26,542 bases of DNA from an uncultured Erysipelotrichaceae bacterium (GTDB lineage: Bacteria; Bacillota_I; Bacilli_A; Acholeplasmatales; Anaeroplasmataceae): assembly GCA_902783745.1 (NCBI GenBank), contig CACZRY010000163.1, positions 1 through 26,542 of the forward strand, given 5' to 3'. The position numbers and the translations under genes were made by a program. The notes under the pieces are model-generated. The model made no database searches. It worked only from the letters and a program-made list of their open reading frames with translations, and was not told where the DNA came from. Shown here one piece after another: positions 1-7,026 of the stretch. Position 1 is the stretch's first letter, and every line of letters starts with the position of its first letter.

Positions 1-144
1 ACCTTATTAATTTTTACAAAAATGACATAATTGTGTAATGTATTTATGTGGTTTGTTAATAAAATATTCTATAATAAAATACTTATTAGAAAACGGGACA
101 TTTTTATTTAAAATAGTGTTGGAAAACGGGACTAATCGATTATA
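1..144. other. Gene-free left edge
   Basis: No credible ORF or RNA gene is visible on either strand. The stretch is almost entirely A/T, apart from two copies of an 11-bp G/C-containing repeat and a short palindrome TAATCGATTA at 134-143. It may be the outer end of something lying to the left of the window. Confidence 0.6.
89..132. repeat. Two direct copies of GAAAACGGGAC, 33 bp apart
   Basis: Identical 11-mers lie at 89-99 and 122-132 in direct orientation. The start-to-start distance is 33 bp, about three helical turns, which would put both on the same face of DNA. A partial third copy (GAAAACGG) starts at 151 and forms the arm of the following hairpin. Spaced repeats of this kind are typical of protein-binding arrays, including transposase sites near the ends of some insertion sequences. 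No transposase is present in the window, so that reading is only a guess. Confidence 0.6.
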
Positions 145-150
145 TAAAAA

Positions 151-182
151 GAAAACGGTTAAAACATAAAATTTTAACCGTT
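151..182 (-). terminator. Terminator after tRNA-Trp
   Basis: AACGGTTAAAA (154-164) and TTTTAACCGTT (172-182) form a perfect 11-bp stem with a 7-nt loop. Read on the minus strand the stem is followed by a T-rich tract (TTCTTTTTATATA). It lies 12 bp beyond the 3' end of the minus-strand tRNA-Trp gene. Confidence 0.75.
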
Positions 183-194
183 ACATTTATTAGA

Positions 195-269
195 TGGCAG
201 GGGTAGTAGGATTCGAACCCACACTAAAGGTTTTGGAGACCCGCGTGCTACCATTGACACCATACCCCT
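195..269 (-). tRNA. tRNA-Trp (anticodon CCA)
   Basis: The minus strand folds into a complete cloverleaf: acceptor AGGGGTA with TACCCCT, a D arm with GGTAG, anticodon loop CTCCAAA in a 5-bp stem (anticodon CCA), and a T arm with TTCGAAT. The discriminator base is G, as in bacterial tRNA-Trp, and the 3' CCA is encoded. The sequence follows the tRNA-Trp pattern of Bacillus. A CCA anticodon reads UGG and not UGA, in line with use of the standard code in this window. It has its own promoter and terminator. Confidence 0.96.
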
Positions 270-289
270 ATATTTGAAAATACGATAAA

Positions 290-318
290 AGTATATCATA
301 ATACATTTTATTTTTCAA
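290..318 (-). promoter_or_regulatory. Promoter of tRNA-Trp
   Basis: On the minus strand the -35 box is TTGAAA (313-318), then a 17-bp spacer, then the -10 box TATACT (290-295). The -10 box ends 21 bp before the tRNA 5' end, an expected distance for a tRNA transcript with a short leader. Confidence 0.8.
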
Positions 319-331
319 GTATAAGTATTTT

Positions 332-360
332 CAAAAATAAAAAGACCATATGGTCTTTTT
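332..360 (-). terminator. Terminator after tRNA-His
   Basis: An A/T-flanked palindrome centred on GACCATATGGTC (339-360) is followed on the minus strand by TTTTTATTTTT. It lies 13 bp past the 3' end of tRNA-His and separates the two tRNA transcripts. Confidence 0.75.
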
Positions 361-373
361 TTAATGCACTTAA

Positions 374-450
374 TGGGGCGCAATACAAGAGTCGAACTTG
401 CGCGTGACGGAGCCACAATCCGCTGTGTTAACCACTTCACCAATTGCGCC
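374..450 (-). tRNA. tRNA-His (anticodon GTG)
   Basis: The minus strand folds into a cloverleaf with acceptor GCGCAAT/ATTGCGC, anticodon loop TTGTGGC (anticodon GTG) in a GCGGA/TCCGT stem, and T loop TTCGACT. The histidine identity elements are present: the extra G at position -1 is encoded (complement of C at 450) opposite C73 (377), and the 3' CCA is encoded. It is transcribed from its own promoter at 472-499. Confidence 0.96.
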
Positions 451-471
451 ATTTTGGGTCGTGCGATTATT

Positions 472-499
472 ATTATACATTAATTTTTTTATTTGTAAA
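472..499 (-). promoter_or_regulatory. Promoter of tRNA-His
   Basis: On the minus strand: TTTACA (494-499), a 16-bp spacer, then a perfect TATAAT (472-477). An alternative -35, TTGACT (499-504), would give a 21-bp spacer and is less likely. The site is divergent from, and nearly abuts, the plus-strand promoter at 508-535. Confidence 0.75.
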
Positions 500-507
500 G
501 TCAAAGG

Positions 508-535
508 TTGAATTTTTTCTCTAAAATGCTATAAT
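508..535 (+). promoter_or_regulatory. Promoter of the two-TM protein gene
   Basis: TTGAAT (508-513), a 16-bp spacer and TATAAT (530-535). Transcription would start near 542, giving a leader of about 30 nt that carries the AAAGGA site at 557-562. Confidence 0.75.
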
Positions 536-571
536 TCTATTGTATTTTCATTAATGAAAGGAACTAAAGTA

Positions 572-1852
572 ATGTTAAAGACAATATTAAAAATGGCCTA
601 TATTGCCCTTGCGATTGTTATAGGTGCAATAGTAGGATATGGATCATATACTATAAATTTACAAGAATCAGCATCTAATGCTGTTAAGAATGCTATTAAG
701 GATAAAGACTATACAACCTTAAGCCGTATATATTCAGGAGGCTTAATTGATAGTACTAATCTAGCAAAAGATTTTACTAAAACTGATAAATATGATATAT
801 TCATGAACTCAGGTGTATATGAATATAGTGGTACATATAAAGAAGTTATTAAAAATGAAGAAGATGTTGCAACTGAATTAAAAACAACATACTATCATGA
901 ATTTGAAAGAACATATTATATTTATTTAACTGATGTTAATTTCTTATTTGCTGATTCAGTTGGCGCAGGTGGAAAAACAGTACATCATGCAGGTATTAGA
1001 TTTAATGGTACTGATTCATCATACGAATATTATTATGATTTAAACGATGATTCAAATGCGTCAGTAAAAGATACTGATTATAAGGTTATTAAGGTTGATA
1101 ATACTAAAACTACATTTGAATATGATTTATATGAAAATGATTATAATGGATATGTAAAAACACCTTATTCTGAAAAAGAATTATTATTAAATTCTCAAAG
1201 AAAATTAACTAATTTCTATGTTAATTATGGATTCTTACCTGTATCATTTACAGAAGGTCAAATTAATACAATTAAAGATATATTAGGATCTGAAATTGTA
1301 TCATTTAATATTATGGATGCTTCTGGTACAAATGTATCTGGTGATATCAATTTTAAATTTACATTTGAAGAAGATTTCTTTAATGAAGCATCTTCACTAT
1401 TTGATGCATATTCTAAATTCTTACCTATCTATGATAAATATGGTAATGTTGATGGTGCTAAATACGAAAGTGATGTATCAGAATCTGAATATAGAGTTGC
1501 TTTAGAAACATTTAATAAGAGTGTTGAAGAATTTGCTTATAAATTAAATAATAAAGCATTATTTAATAATTTAGAAACATTCTATTCTCCATTACCTGAT
1601 TCATTTATTAAATCAAATGATTTAGTTGGTAAAACAATTCTTATTTGTGTAATTTATGTTGTTGCAGCTATAGTATTATATTTCTTATTATTCCATATTA
1701 AGGATATTACAAACTTAATCTATAGAAGAGGTAATAAAAATACTAATAGAGGATATTCTCCAAAAACAATCCCAACAGTTAATAATACAAAAAAGGAATC
1801 TGATGATACTTCAAATGTAATTGAAGTAAAAGAAGAGAATAAAGAAGAATAA
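572..1852 (+). CDS. Two-TM surface protein of unknown function
   Basis: I do not recognise the family. The 426-residue protein has an N-terminal membrane segment (about residues 6-28), a large acidic, Tyr-rich domain of roughly 320 residues, a second membrane segment (about 355-376), and a short polar, charged C-terminal tail. This topology puts the large domain outside the cell and both ends inside. No catalytic motif is visible. The ATG at 572 is preferred over an in-frame ATG at 554 because AAAGGA (557-562) lies 9 nt before 572 and inside any ORF starting at 554. It is a single-gene unit with its own promoter and a shared terminator downstream. The long Asp/Asn/Tyr-rich external part might bind a ligand or cell wall, but that is a guess. 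Confidence 0.8.
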   Translation: MLKTILKMAYIALAIVIGAIVGYGSYTINLQESASNAVKNAIKDKDYTTLSRIYSGGLIDSTNLAKDFTKTDKYDIFMNSGVYEYSGTYKEVIKNEEDVATELKTTYYHEFERTYYIYLTDVNFLFADSVGAGGKTVHHAGIRFNGTDSSYEYYYDLNDDSNASVKDTDYKVIKVDNTKTTFEYDLYENDYNGYVKTPYSEKELLLNSQRKLTNFYVNYGFLPVSFTEGQINTIKDILGSEIVSFNIMDASGTNVSGDINFKFTFEEDFFNEASSLFDAYSKFLPIYDKYGNVDGAKYESDVSESEYRVALETFNKSVEEFAYKLNNKALFNNLETFYSPLPDSFIKSNDLVGKTILICVIYVVAAIVLYFLLFHIKDITNLIYRRGNKNTNRGYSPKTIPTVNNTKKESDDTSNVIEVKEENKEE

Positions 1853-1857
1853 ATACG

Positions 1858-1882
1858 AAAAGGAAGCCTAGGCTTCCTTTTT
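1858..1882. terminator. Bidirectional terminator between convergent genes
   Basis: A perfect 24-bp palindrome (1858-1881) built on AAAAGGAAGC, CTAG and GCTTCCTTTT gives a 10-bp stem with A/T tracts on both sides, so it can work in both directions. Its right half is also the last codons and TAG stop (1868-1870) of the minus-strand regulator gene. Confidence 0.85.
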
Positions 1883-3211
1883 GCATACATATTCATTTAT
1901 TTTATTATATAAATATAATACTGCATCATCTATTTCATCATATGATATATTAGTATAACCTAATATAAGAGTATTAGAATTCTTTTTATTAATATCATAA
2001 TCCTTAATAGATTTAATATTTATAGAATTATCCTTTAAATAAGATATTAGTTTATCAATATCTATATTTAATTTTAAATCAACTAATAATGAAATATAGT
2101 TTTTCTTTTCATCAGGCTTAAATATCTTATATTTTAATAATTCATTTATTAATTTAGTTCTTTTATTTAAATATAATCTTTTAATCTTATTACAGCTTCT
2201 TGCATATAATCCTTCATCAATATATTTTGCCAAAGATAGCTGCATCAAAGTAGATACAGGATTACTCTCATTCTTATATTTATCTATATATAGCTTTAAT
2301 AAATCATTAGGTAATACAATATATGATATTCTTAATCCAGGAAACATAGTAGTAGAAAAAGAAGAAAAGAATATAGTATGATTAGAATCAAATTTATATA
2401 ATGGAATAACTGGTTTAGAATTGATTCTAAATTCTGTATCAAAATCATCTTCTATAATAAAGCTTGATGTTTTATTCGCAAATTCAATAAGCTCTTTTTT
2501 TCTATCAACAGTCATTCTAATACCTAATGGGAATTGATTAAAAGAAGTAGTATATAATATACATTTTTCATTAGGTACTAAAACACCTTTATTATCAAGT
2601 GATATATATTTTATATTTTTATTAGATACAATATCTTTTATTTTATGATATCCTGGATTTTCTAAATATATAGTATTTATATCTATTAAATCTAATACAT
2701 TCTTTAATCCTTCCATTCCAGATGTAATTATTATATTAGATGATAATACATCAATGCCTCTATTATTCTTTAAATGATCTTTTATTGCATCCTTTAATGA
2801 ATTATCCCCAAGCATTGGACTTTTATTTAAATAGCTATTATCATTTAATAAATCTTTTACTATTTTATTTAAGCTTTTATTATCAAATTCTCTAATGCTT
2901 TTAGTTGTAAAATCATATTTATAATTAATATCATTATTAATTACTATTTCTTTAGATTTAGGCTTAATTGATAATGAAGGCTGTCTTTGTACAAAATAAC
3001 CTTTTTTTTCAATTGTATATATATAACCTTCATCCTTTAACATTTCATAAGCTTCCATTACAGTATTTAGGCTTATATCTAAATCTATAGATAATAATCT
3101 TTTAGAAGGCATTTTAGTATCTGGTTTTAAAATGCCTTTATTTATCATATCCTCTAATGCTAAATAAAGCTCTATATATAAAGGTTTTTCATGCTTAAAT
3201 ATAATATCCAC
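1868..3211 (-). CDS. MocR/GntR-family regulator lacking the PLP lysine
   Basis: This is a transcription factor with an N-terminal winged-helix GntR domain (about residues 6-75; note LSIDLDISLNTVMEAYEMLK) fused to a class I aminotransferase-like domain, the MocR layout seen in PdxR and GabR. The family binds PLP through a lysine in an SFSK motif. Here the motif reads SFSTTMFPGLRISY, and the codon at 2351-2353 is ACT, so the lysine is replaced by threonine. Other parts of the cofactor pocket remain, including ENPGYHK, NQFPLGIRMT and EDDFDTEFR. PLP could be bound only non-covalently, or not at all. The start is uncertain: the ORF can begin at TTG 3223, but GTG 3211 gives the usual family N-terminus and has a GGTGG 5 nt upstream. 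The gene is divergent from the WYL gene. No pyridoxine or GABA genes are adjacent, so the target is unknown. Confidence 0.87.
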   Translation of the reverse strand: MDIIFKHEKPLYIELYLALEDMINKGILKPDTKMPSKRLLSIDLDISLNTVMEAYEMLKDEGYIYTIEKKGYFVQRQPSLSIKPKSKEIVINNDINYKYDFTTKSIREFDNKSLNKIVKDLLNDNSYLNKSPMLGDNSLKDAIKDHLKNNRGIDVLSSNIIITSGMEGLKNVLDLIDINTIYLENPGYHKIKDIVSNKNIKYISLDNKGVLVPNEKCILYTTSFNQFPLGIRMTVDRKKELIEFANKTSSFIIEDDFDTEFRINSKPVIPLYKFDSNHTIFFSSFSTTMFPGLRISYIVLPNDLLKLYIDKYKNESNPVSTLMQLSLAKYIDEGLYARSCNKIKRLYLNKRTKLINELLKYKIFKPDEKKNYISLLVDLKLNIDIDKLISYLKDNSINIKSIKDYDINKKNSNTLILGYTNISYDEIDDAVLYLYNKINEYVCKKEA

Positions 3212-3285
3212 TGGTACCACCAAACTTTCAATATTTATTATATAATATAGAATCAGATTTTACTATATTTAAATATAAAATTTAT

Positions 3286-3314
3286 TTGAGTTGTGACATA
3301 AATAATGTTATAAT
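3286..3314 (+). promoter_or_regulatory. Promoter of the WYL regulator operon
   Basis: TTGAGT (3286-3291), a 17-bp spacer and TATAAT (3309-3314). It is followed by a short leader with TTTTTGGAGAG (3323-3333), a leader pattern also seen before the genes at 6310 and 7027. It lies in the intergenic space divergent from the MocR-type gene, so either regulator could act here. Confidence 0.75.
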
Positions 3315-3341
3315 TAAATTAGTTTTTGGAGAGTGATTTTA

Positions 3342-4286
3342 ATGTATAAAACAGCATCTTGTATTAAGCTTATTCAGCTATTATCTTCTAGATATGATTT
3401 CACATCAAAGGATGAGATTGCATCATTTTTAGAAATAAACCCAAGAAATATAAGAGAATATATTAAAGAAATTGAGGTTGCAGGATATATAGTAGAATCT
3501 AAGAAGGGTAAGAGTGGTGGATATAGATTAGTTAATCGTAATTTATTACCTTCATTAGAATTAACTAATAATGAGATTCAAACTATAGAGGATGTAAGAA
3601 AATATATAGAGGGAAGAGATGAAATAGATTACACAGGATATTCTATTGTAATGGGTAAGATATTAAATCAGATTAATGGTGATATTAAAAGAGATGTTCC
3701 TTTATTAATGATTGATCATTTCCCTTTATCAATGGATAAAAGCGAAATAGAAAAAAGATATAGATTGTTAAGTGAAGCAATAAAGGATTTATTTGAGGTT
3801 GAAATTACATATTTAAAATCTAATGGAGAAAAGAAGCATTATGTAATTGAACCATATAGATTATTTGTATTTAATAATGCATATTTCACTTTGGCTTATG
3901 ATAAAGAAGAAAAGAAAATGAAATATTTTAAATTAAATAGAATTAATAGATATAACCTAACTAAAAACCATTTCTTAAGATTAAAGGACTATGATGAATC
4001 TAAATATTTAGATGAATTTGGTATGAAAGAAAATGGTGATTATTATCATGTGAAGCTAGAATTTATAGGTCTTAATACTTATATTAGTGAAAGAACATTT
4101 GGTAAAAATCAAAATATTACAATAATTGATGATAATAAATTATTATTAGAATGTGATATGCAAAATAAGAATTGTATTAAATCGTTTGTTTCATCATTTA
4201 GAGATAAATGTAAGATTATAGAACCAGAATGGCTAATAAAAGATATTAAAGATGAAGTTTGGCGTGTTTTAGCCTTATATGATTAG
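3342..4286 (+). CDS. WYL-domain transcriptional regulator
   Basis: A 314-residue regulator. The N-terminal 60-70 residues form a DeoR/HTH_11-like winged helix: a helix-turn-helix around SKDEIASFLEINPRNIREYIKEIEVAGY, followed by the wing motif KKGKSGGYRL. The central part (about residues 140-220) has the beta-rich pattern of a WYL domain, with EVEITYLKSNGEKKHYVIEPYRL and YFTLAYD, and the C-terminus resembles a WCX extension ending VWRVLALYD. WYL proteins usually sense a nucleic acid or small ligand and control the neighbouring genes. ATG 3342 is chosen because GGAGAG (3328-3333) sits 8 nt upstream; the TTG at 3333 overlaps that site. The next gene begins 8 bp after the stop, with its ribosome site overlapping this stop codon, so the two are almost certainly co-transcribed. 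Confidence 0.88.
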   Translation: MYKTASCIKLIQLLSSRYDFTSKDEIASFLEINPRNIREYIKEIEVAGYIVESKKGKSGGYRLVNRNLLPSLELTNNEIQTIEDVRKYIEGRDEIDYTGYSIVMGKILNQINGDIKRDVPLLMIDHFPLSMDKSEIEKRYRLLSEAIKDLFEVEITYLKSNGEKKHYVIEPYRLFVFNNAYFTLAYDKEEKKMKYFKLNRINRYNLTKNHFLRLKDYDESKYLDEFGMKENGDYYHVKLEFIGLNTYISERTFGKNQNITIIDDNKLLLECDMQNKNCIKSFVSSFRDKCKIIEPEWLIKDIKDEVWRVLALYD

Positions 4287-4294
4287 GAGATTAT

Positions 4295-6253
4295 ATGAAG
4301 TGTTTAATTAATGAAGATTTTAAAGAATTTCCACTAGATGAATTTCCATATGATAAATTCCATACAGCCTTAGGTGAATATAATCATTTAGAATATGGAA
4401 ATACATATGGATATTATGATCCTATTCCATTACATAAATGGAGAAGCTTAGATGGTAGTTGGCTTGTAACAGAAGAGGATAATATAAGATATTTAGAACA
4501 AAATAGAGGAGATAACTGTGGGGATGGTGCATTTAAGAATGTATATCCTACATTAGTTAATAAAAATACTTTTTATAGTCCATATAGCTTTTCTTTTGAT
4601 ATAAGAGTATTTGAATTTAATTTATGGTGTGGTATGGCATTTTATTATATTACATCAAGAGATTATTATTTTATTGGTATAAAAGAAGATAAGATTGCGT
4701 TAATTAGAAGACATGATGAGGATATAACTATATTAAAGGAATCACCTTTAATATTAGATGATTTAAAAACATATAATATTAATGTAATCCTAGATTATAA
4801 AAATGTTAAAGTATTACTTGATGGTAATAATGTAATAGAATATAAAATAGATTTTATTATAGGTAAGATTGCCTTTGTAGCTAAATCGTCATGTAGATAT
4901 TCTAAATTTATGCTGTTAATGGATGATATAGAATATAAAAAACATCAAGAATTAAAAATTAAAGAAGAAAAAAGATTAGAAGAAAAAAGAAAATATATAC
5001 CAAAGCTTAATTTAATACATAAAATAGATTTGGCTAAATTTGGTTCAGGAAGACAATTAAGATGTATAAGAGATAAAGGTAAATGCTATTTCATTTTGAT
5101 GCAGAATCAAAAGCGTTATATAAGAGATTCATTCCAGCGTTTATCATCTATGACTTGTTTTGATGTTAATGGAGATATTTTATGGCAAATAGGTGAACCA
5201 AATAATTCTTTTGATAATTCATTTATTTCATGTGACCTACCATGCCAGGTTGCAGATATTAATGGAGATGGTAAGCTTGAATTAATATATTCTAGAGATT
5301 TTTATATTTATATAAAAGATTTTTATACATTAAAGCTTATAAAGAAAATAGAAAATCCTATAATAAAGGATGATCCTTTATTTAAAGGAGAACCTTTTAG
5401 AAGATTAAATATAGATATGATTAGAGTAGCTGATCTTGAAGGATTAGGTTATAAAGGTAATTTAATAATAAAAGACAGATATCAAAATGTAATTGCTTAT
5501 AGTAGTGATTTTAAAGAATTGTTTAGATATCATAATAAGAACACAGGTCATTTCCCATATGTTTATGATTTTAATGGTGATTCAAAAGATGAATTATTTA
5601 TTGGTTATGATTTAGTATCAAGTGATGGTAAGATTTTAGTTGACTTGCCTTTTAATACAGATCATACTGATGAAATTATTTATCAATCTTTAAAGAAGGG
5701 TGAGCCTAAAAGATTAATTTTAGCTTCAGGTAATGAAGGATTTAATATGTTTAATATAGATGGAAGTCTATATAAGCATAATGAGATTGGTCATGCCCAA
5801 AGAATAAGTGTTGCCCCTTTTAGAAATATTAAAGATGAGCTTGAGGTTTGTGTTACATCATTTTGGGGATGTAATGGCATTATCTCTTTATATGATTATA
5901 AGGGTGATTTAATTTGTAAAAGAGAAATGGAAGGTAATGGTTCATCTATTACACCCATTAATTATGATGGTATTCATAATTTAATTCTTACATATCCTGA
6001 TAAATCAGGTGGAATATTAGATAAAGATTTAGATACTGTATTAGAATTCCCAGATGATGGTCATCCTACTGTATGTAATGAGGCATACGATATAGATGGG
6101 GATGGAATTGATGAGATTTTAGTATGGGATAATAAAAAGATGTATATTTATAAGACTAGTAAGGTTTTATCTAATGATAAAAAATATTTAAGATACCCAG
6201 ATGATGGATTCAGTAATTATAGAGGGGAATATTTAGTACCTATTAGTGATTAG
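4295..6253 (+). CDS. Cytoplasmic lectin-like plus PL11-like beta-propeller protein
   Basis: A 652-residue protein with no signal peptide or membrane segment. Residues of about 50-210 look like a concanavalin/LamG-type beta sandwich (alternating hydrophobic strands, including SFDIRVFEFNLWCGMAFYYI). A charged Lys/Glu linker follows (about 213-232), then a beta-propeller with FG-GAP/calcium-loop motifs: DINGDGKLE (321), DFNGDSKDE (425) and DIDGDGIDE (599). The stretch around residues 425-455, with the loop motif, a following DGK and a downstream HTDE, resembles rhamnogalacturonan lyases of family PL11, and the last blade (EILVWDNKKMYIYK) fits too. The N-terminal part of PL11 enzymes is not seen, so enzyme activity is unproven. 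It is the second gene of a unit led by the WYL regulator. A role in handling plant-type sugar chains or oligosaccharides inside the cell is an inference; a structural or ligand-binding role is equally possible. Confidence 0.75.
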   Translation: MKCLINEDFKEFPLDEFPYDKFHTALGEYNHLEYGNTYGYYDPIPLHKWRSLDGSWLVTEEDNIRYLEQNRGDNCGDGAFKNVYPTLVNKNTFYSPYSFSFDIRVFEFNLWCGMAFYYITSRDYYFIGIKEDKIALIRRHDEDITILKESPLILDDLKTYNINVILDYKNVKVLLDGNNVIEYKIDFIIGKIAFVAKSSCRYSKFMLLMDDIEYKKHQELKIKEEKRLEEKRKYIPKLNLIHKIDLAKFGSGRQLRCIRDKGKCYFILMQNQKRYIRDSFQRLSSMTCFDVNGDILWQIGEPNNSFDNSFISCDLPCQVADINGDGKLELIYSRDFYIYIKDFYTLKLIKKIENPIIKDDPLFKGEPFRRLNIDMIRVADLEGLGYKGNLIIKDRYQNVIAYSSDFKELFRYHNKNTGHFPYVYDFNGDSKDELFIGYDLVSSDGKILVDLPFNTDHTDEIIYQSLKKGEPKRLILASGNEGFNMFNIDGSLYKHNEIGHAQRISVAPFRNIKDELEVCVTSFWGCNGIISLYDYKGDLICKREMEGNGSSITPINYDGIHNLILTYPDKSGGILDKDLDTVLEFPDDGHPTVCNEAYDIDGDGIDEILVWDNKKMYIYKTSKVLSNDKKYLRYPDDGFSNYRGEYLVPISD

Positions 6254-6256
6254 TTC

Positions 6257-6285
6257 TTGAAAATAACTTTTATATAAGTTATAAT
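6257..6285 (+). promoter_or_regulatory. Promoter of the lipoprotein gene, with inverted repeat
   Basis: TTGAAA (6257-6262), a 17-bp spacer and TATAAT (6280-6285). The spacer and part of the -10 box form an inverted repeat ATAACTT (6263-6269) / AAGTTAT (6276-6282) that could be an operator. The -35 begins 3 bp after the preceding stop codon. Confidence 0.8.
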
Positions 6286-6309
6286 TAATTTGTTTTTGGA
6301 GGCTATGAT

Positions 6310-6891
6310 ATGAAGAAAGTCATTGCAAAAGCAGCCGGTTTAGGTTTAGCTTTATTTGGAGTTATGTCATTAGCATCATGTTCAGCTTCAAGCTTTTATA
6401 GTGATTGGAGTAAGGCTGGTGCAGATATAAATCAAGAAGTACCATTTGAATATATTTCTTTTGATAAGGCAAAGGAAATGAAGGAAAATAAAGAAACATT
6501 CTTAGTAATGTTTGGTTCACCATCAGATTCTCAGGATGTAACAGATGTACAAGGTATTTGTTATGATGCATATGTAACAAATCAAAAGAATAAGATTTAT
6601 TTTATTAATTGTGAAGATGCATCTAAGGTTTCAGTACGTGAACAATATAGAAAAGAATTAGATGTTAAAAATGTATTATCACCATCTTATAGTGTTATTG
6701 ACCCAGATGATGATGGAACATTAAATGGTTTAGTTGCAGTATTATATAAGAATGGTAGTGTTTCATTTGACACATCAAGAGCTTATGCTTACGATTTCTG
6801 TAGTTATTTTGCAACATCAGATTCTAAGAAGGTTAATATTCACTCAGTTGCAGCATATGCATGGGAATATTATCCAGTAAAAAATGATTAA
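6310..6891 (+). CDS. Thioredoxin-like lipoprotein without active-site cysteines
   Basis: A 193-residue lipoprotein: Lys-containing N-region, hydrophobic core and lipobox LASC with the modified Cys at 24, followed by a Ser-rich start of the mature protein. The mature part has a thioredoxin-like pattern (strand ETFLVMFGSPSDS at about 62-74, then a helix, a strand KIYFINCEDA, and LSPSYSVI where thioredoxins carry the cis-proline strand). The usual CxxC position reads S-P-S-D, so it cannot be a dithiol oxidoreductase. It is probably an outer-surface binding or chaperone-like protein; the fold assignment is by eye and tentative. The start ATG follows TTTTTGGAGG (6293-6302) by 7 nt. The unit is monocistronic, with its own promoter and terminator. 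Confidence 0.85.
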   Translation: MKKVIAKAAGLGLALFGVMSLASCSASSFYSDWSKAGADINQEVPFEYISFDKAKEMKENKETFLVMFGSPSDSQDVTDVQGICYDAYVTNQKNKIYFINCEDASKVSVREQYRKELDVKNVLSPSYSVIDPDDDGTLNGLVAVLYKNGSVSFDTSRAYAYDFCSYFATSDSKKVNIHSVAAYAWEYYPVKND

Positions 6892-6898
6892 AAATTAT

Positions 6899-6924
6899 GG
6901 CTCTCTATGAGAGCCTTTTATTAT
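6899..6924 (+). terminator. Terminator of the lipoprotein gene
   Basis: GGCTCTC (6899-6905), a 3-nt loop, GAGAGCC (6909-6915), then TTTTATTAT. It starts 7 bp after the stop codon. Confidence 0.85.
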
Positions 6925-6944
6925 ATAAATATAATAACTTTTGA

Positions 6945-6969
6945 AAGTGTTTTTTTGTCAAAAACACTT
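6945..6969 (+). promoter_or_regulatory. Inverted repeat upstream of thrC
   Basis: AAGTGTTTTT (6945-6954) and AAAAACACTT (6960-6969) form a perfect 10-bp inverted repeat with a 5-nt centre (TTGTC). It lies just upstream of, and touches, the -35 box of the thrC promoter, the position expected for an operator. It is not followed by a T tract in either direction, so it is unlikely to be a terminator. Confidence 0.55.
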
Positions 6970-6996
6970 GTATATTAATTTAAAACAATATATAAT
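6968..6996 (+). promoter_or_regulatory. Promoter of the threonine operon
   Basis: TTGTAT (6968-6973), a 17-bp spacer and TATAAT (6991-6996). The leader is short (about 25 nt) and contains TTTTTGGAGG (7009-7018). There is no room for a riboswitch or attenuator, so control is more likely at initiation, for example through the inverted repeat at 6945-6969. Confidence 0.75.
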
Positions 6997-7026
6997 GGTG
7001 TTGTTTAGTTTTTGGAGGTATAAATT

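Noticed and set aside
1296..1505. A 69-codon ORF within the two-TM protein gene
   Set aside because: Lies in another frame of a clear gene, has low-complexity Leu/Met/Ile content and no ribosome site.
6362..6580. A minus-strand ORF opposite the lipoprotein gene
   Set aside because: Antisense shadow of a well-supported gene, with no start signals and His/Leu/Tyr-biased composition.
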